This document shows positions 62,240-64,000 of a stretch of 64,000 nucleotides of DNA, in pieces. Source of the stretch: Magnetovibrio sp. (GTDB lineage: Bacteria; Pseudomonadota; Alphaproteobacteria; Rhodospirillales; Magnetovibrionaceae); the NCBI GenBank assembly GCA_028281525.1, contig JANQJR010000048.1:1-64000 (forward strand). The letters are read 5' to 3'. Numbering within the stretch: the first letter of the stretch is position 1; every line of letters starts with the position of its first letter. The translations under genes were made by a program, and so were the position numbers. The notes beneath the pieces are model-generated. The model was not told the DNA's origin and searched no databases. It saw only the letters and a program-made list of their open reading frames with translations.

Positions 62240-62265
62240 AAGGGGGCGCCGGTTGGCGCCCCCCT
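62240..62265 (-). terminator. Terminator downstream of the 52-residue gene
   Basis: An 11-bp stem, AAGGGGGCGCC and GGCGCCCCCTT with loop GGTT. On the minus strand it is followed by a short T-rich stretch (TTCTTA). It lies about 40 bases after the stop of the small gene. Confidence 0.75.
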
Positions 62266-62306
62266 TATGCATTCTTGATCGGGCGTCGTGTGCCCGGCTG
62301 GTTGCC

Positions 62307-62465
62307 TTACGGCTTCTTCGGCGTTTCGTAGGGCACTTCCTTCTGCCACTCGACCCATTCGGTCTTGTAGCCGACGAAACCCTTTTCGTTTTGCGGCTGC
62401 TGCTTCGTCGTGAAGAAGCGGGTCTTTCCATCAGGAACCGGATCCTTAGCGTTTACGTTACCCAT
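62307..62465 (-). CDS. 52-residue small conserved-looking protein
   Basis: A short gene reading MGNVNAKDPVPDGKTRFFTT to an end of PYETPKKP, 52 residues in all. Coding support comes from a good Shine-Dalgarno (AGGTGAG, 7-8 bases before ATG), consistent codon usage, and a terminator about 40 bases downstream. The protein is charged and soluble, with Lys- and Trp-containing WVEWQKEVPYETP near the end. I do not recognise a family. It is divergent from aprM across 725 bases and may belong to the sulfur-oxidation locus. Confidence 0.7.
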   Translation of the reverse strand: MGNVNAKDPVPDGKTRFFTTKQQPQNEKGFVGYKTEWVEWQKEVPYETPKKP

Positions 62466-63190
62466 AATTCAACTCACCTGTTGTCTAGTTGCAAACCGAG
62501 ACAGCGCCCTGCGAAACCGCAAATCATTCCACCCCGGTATGATGGTTTTCTCATATTTCAAAAACGGAATATATAGAATGGTGGGGGTTGAGGTAAAGCA
62601 GCTTTTTTTCCGATCGCTCAAACGCCGGGCAAACGCGCTTGCGTGGGCGCAGTGATGTAAGCGGCACGGCCCGTTCAAACGTGATGAAAATCGCACTTCA
62701 AAAAAGATGAAGACCATCCGGTTTGTGAAGCGCTGGATCTCACCCCGGCGTTTGGGAGCATTCGATTCTGGAGACAGTCGATTTGGCTTCGGCGTCGGTC
62801 AGCCCGGGTTTGAGGTGCGTGTCGTTGCCGAAAGAGATCATGAAGCATAATGATGAGAATAAGTATTAATGGCGTTCTTGGATTTTGTGCTTTGCATCAT
62901 TCTAGATTCGAAGTTTGGCGGCGTTCTAAAGTGGGTTGGAATGTACGGCTTACAGGGCCGGCAAACCGCCTATCTGCAACTTAGAATGATTATTTATCCG
63001 GTGGTATCTTACTGATAAAGAGAGTGTGAAATGCAATTATTTCCAATACATACCCAGTCAAAACATTTAATTTCCGGGCGTTTGATCATTCTCGTTGTCA
63101 AATGAAGATTCCTTTATATAATGCCCCGCTAATGAAAGAGGTCTGTTAAAGATTGATCAATAATTGACGACTGCGACACGGGAGGAATCG
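62466..63190. other. 725-base region between the small gene and aprM
   Basis: A long non-coding region. A minus-strand 33-codon frame (62740-62841) has coding-like composition but no clear Shine-Dalgarno. Farther on, ATCATTCTA (62896-62904) and its inverted copy TAGAATGAT (62982-62990) are 77 bases apart, possibly a looped regulator site. The final part becomes AT-rich and holds the aprM promoter. No RNA family or mobile element was recognised. Confidence 0.45.
63096..63123 (+). promoter_or_regulatory. Sigma-70-type promoter of aprM
   Basis: TTGTCA (63096-63101) and a consensus TATAAT (63118-63123) separated by 16 bases. The expected transcription start is near 63130, leaving a leader of about 60 bases before the aprM ATG at 63191. 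This is the closest match to the sigma-70 consensus in the window. Confidence 0.75.
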
Positions 63191-64000
63191 ATGTTCGCTA
63201 TTAATCCATTCGCTGATCTTGCGACGATCATCCCGCTCGACGTTATCCAGGCTTATGTCATCTTGATGGCTATCCTGGTCGTTGGCGGCACCATTATCGA
63301 CATGATCCACAAGAAAAGCGCCAAGTACTTTTTTGCCAAAGCCAAAGCGGCTGAAGCCAACCGCACGCGTGAACTGGGCGGTGGCGAGAAGGTCGGTATC
63401 GCCGTCCAGACTGCTCTCGTCGATGTGGCGACCTCTGGCGAATTCTGCAATCCGAAACGCCGGATTTCGCACCTGTTCACCATGTACGGGTTCATCCTGT
63501 TCCTTGTGGCGACCATCGCCTTGGTGTTTGCGTATCCGACCAAAGATGCGCCGGGCATCGTTTCCCAGCTTTGGTATCTGGGCGCCGCCATGGTCATGTT
63601 CGGCGGCTACTGGTTCTGGTTTGCCATCCGTGTCGATGTTTCTGCTGAAGGCGTTCCGTGGTATCGCATCGTGAAGGCGGACATGTTCATTCTGTCGCTG
63701 CTGGGCACCACGACCTTCGGTCTGCTCTGGGGCATCTTGCAAGCCATGGGCGTTCCCGTTTGGACGACCGTTACCTTGGCCCTGTTCATCATTTCCGCGA
63801 CGGTTCTGTTCGGCGGTGTGTTGTGGTCGAAATTCGCCCACATGTTCTTCAAGCCGGCCGCTGCGTTCAACAAGCGCGTCATCAAAGCCGATGGTTCCAT
63901 GGAAAACCTGCCCGAACTGGGTGAGTTGACGGATCCCGCGCTGCAGAAGCGGTTCCCCGATATCCCGGAATACATGGGCACCAGCCCGTCCTATATGGGA
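63191..64000 (+). CDS. aprM: APS reductase membrane subunit AprM (partial, runs off the window)
   Basis: At least 270 codons are open to the window end with no stop, so the 3' end is missing. The ATG at 63191 follows GGAGGA by five bases. The protein begins MFAINPFADLATIIPL and has several membrane helices (AYVILMAILVVGGTIIDMI, HLFTMYGFILFLVATIALVF, LGAAMVMFGGYWFWFAI and FILSLLGTTTFGLLWGIL among them), with a cytoplasmic GEFCNPKRRISHLF loop. This fits AprM, the membrane protein encoded with APS reductase in many sulfur oxidisers, thought to link AprAB to the quinone pool. The aprBA genes would be expected just beyond the window. Confidence 0.8.
   Translation, partial: MFAINPFADLATIIPLDVIQAYVILMAILVVGGTIIDMIHKKSAKYFFAKAKAAEANRTRELGGGEKVGIAVQTALVDVATSGEFCNPKRRISHLFTMYGFILFLVATIALVFAYPTKDAPGIVSQLWYLGAAMVMFGGYWFWFAIRVDVSAEGVPWYRIVKADMFILSLLGTTTFGLLWGILQAMGVPVWTTVTLALFIISATVLFGGVLWSKFAHMFFKPAAAFNKRVIKADGSMENLPELGELTDPALQKRFPDIPEYMGTSPSYMG

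Noticed and set aside
62150-62431. A 93-codon minus-strand frame rich in Arg and Ser
   Set aside because: Overlaps the better-supported 52-residue gene and its terminator; composition typical of a wrong frame.
62845-62872. Fur-box-like AT-rich sequence (ATAATGATGAGAATA)
   Set aside because: Only partly matches the consensus and is not palindromic; more than 300 bases from the nearest well-supported start.
63146-63841. A 231-codon minus-strand frame at the window end
   Set aside because: Antisense to aprM, which has a Shine-Dalgarno, a good promoter and several membrane helices.

Overview
This 64 kb window reads as chromosomal DNA of a moderately GC-rich Gram-negative bacterium. It is most likely a sulfur-oxidising alphaproteobacterium of the Rhodospirillales/Magnetovibrio type; this placement is inferred from gene content, not from a marker-gene tree. 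Supporting signs are a dissimilatory-type ATP sulfurylase, the membrane subunit of APS reductase and a sulfur-globule-type protein. The window also has a Coq7-type ubiquinone hydroxylase, a class II DAHP synthase, an ScfR-type regulator and HupK/HypA/HypF-like hydrogenase maturation proteins. The window opens inside glmS and closes inside aprM, so both end genes are partial.

Layout. 1-7.3 kb: glmS end, ABM-domain protein, GIY-YIG protein, a cytochrome c lipoprotein with a Spy/CpxP-like partner, gabD, gor and class II DAHP synthase. 7.3-11.5 kb: a lower-GC island with a TPR protein, an MBOAT acyltransferase and an SGNH-like partner, probably for polysaccharide acylation. 11.5-16 kb: a threonine-to-glycine pair (kbl and SDR-type tdh), two intact paralogues of an unrecognised family, and a decayed third copy just downstream of kbl. 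16-27.5 kb: nadE-gltX-cysS, a HisKA-PAS-PAS-GGDEF-EAL protein, ArsR and DUF1127 genes, a protein with FliM-like peptides, cimA and trmJ. 27.5-34.9 kb: sulfur-globule-like protein, chrA, glutaredoxin, coq7, dsbB, a YqaA-type membrane protein, tRNA-Leu(CAA) and hupK-hypA-'hypF (C-terminal half only). 35-48.6 kb: ScfR-type regulator, livKHMGF, a CheY-like regulator with a symporter/histidine-kinase fusion, and an SPFH/NfeD pair.

48.6-53.8 kb is the most unusual region. It is a five-gene minus-strand operon around a 976-residue protein-arginine deiminase with all four catalytic residues. Upstream lie a DUF4123 protein (type VI secretion effector chaperone family) and a small protein of the kind found beside such chaperones. 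The arrangement suggests a type VI secretion effector cassette whose toxin deiminates protein arginine. No VgrG, PAAR or Hcp gene lies in the window, and a possible immunity gene follows the deiminase.

53.9-64 kb: a beta-CASP RNA-processing-type hydrolase, two convergent Kef-type antiporters, sat, a beta-propeller lipoprotein, a 52-codon gene, and aprM behind a strong promoter. Sat and AprM (with AprBA expected beyond the window) would oxidise sulfite via APS to sulfate, and the sulfur-globule-like protein would package stored sulfur. All calls were made by reading the sequence; no database search was run.
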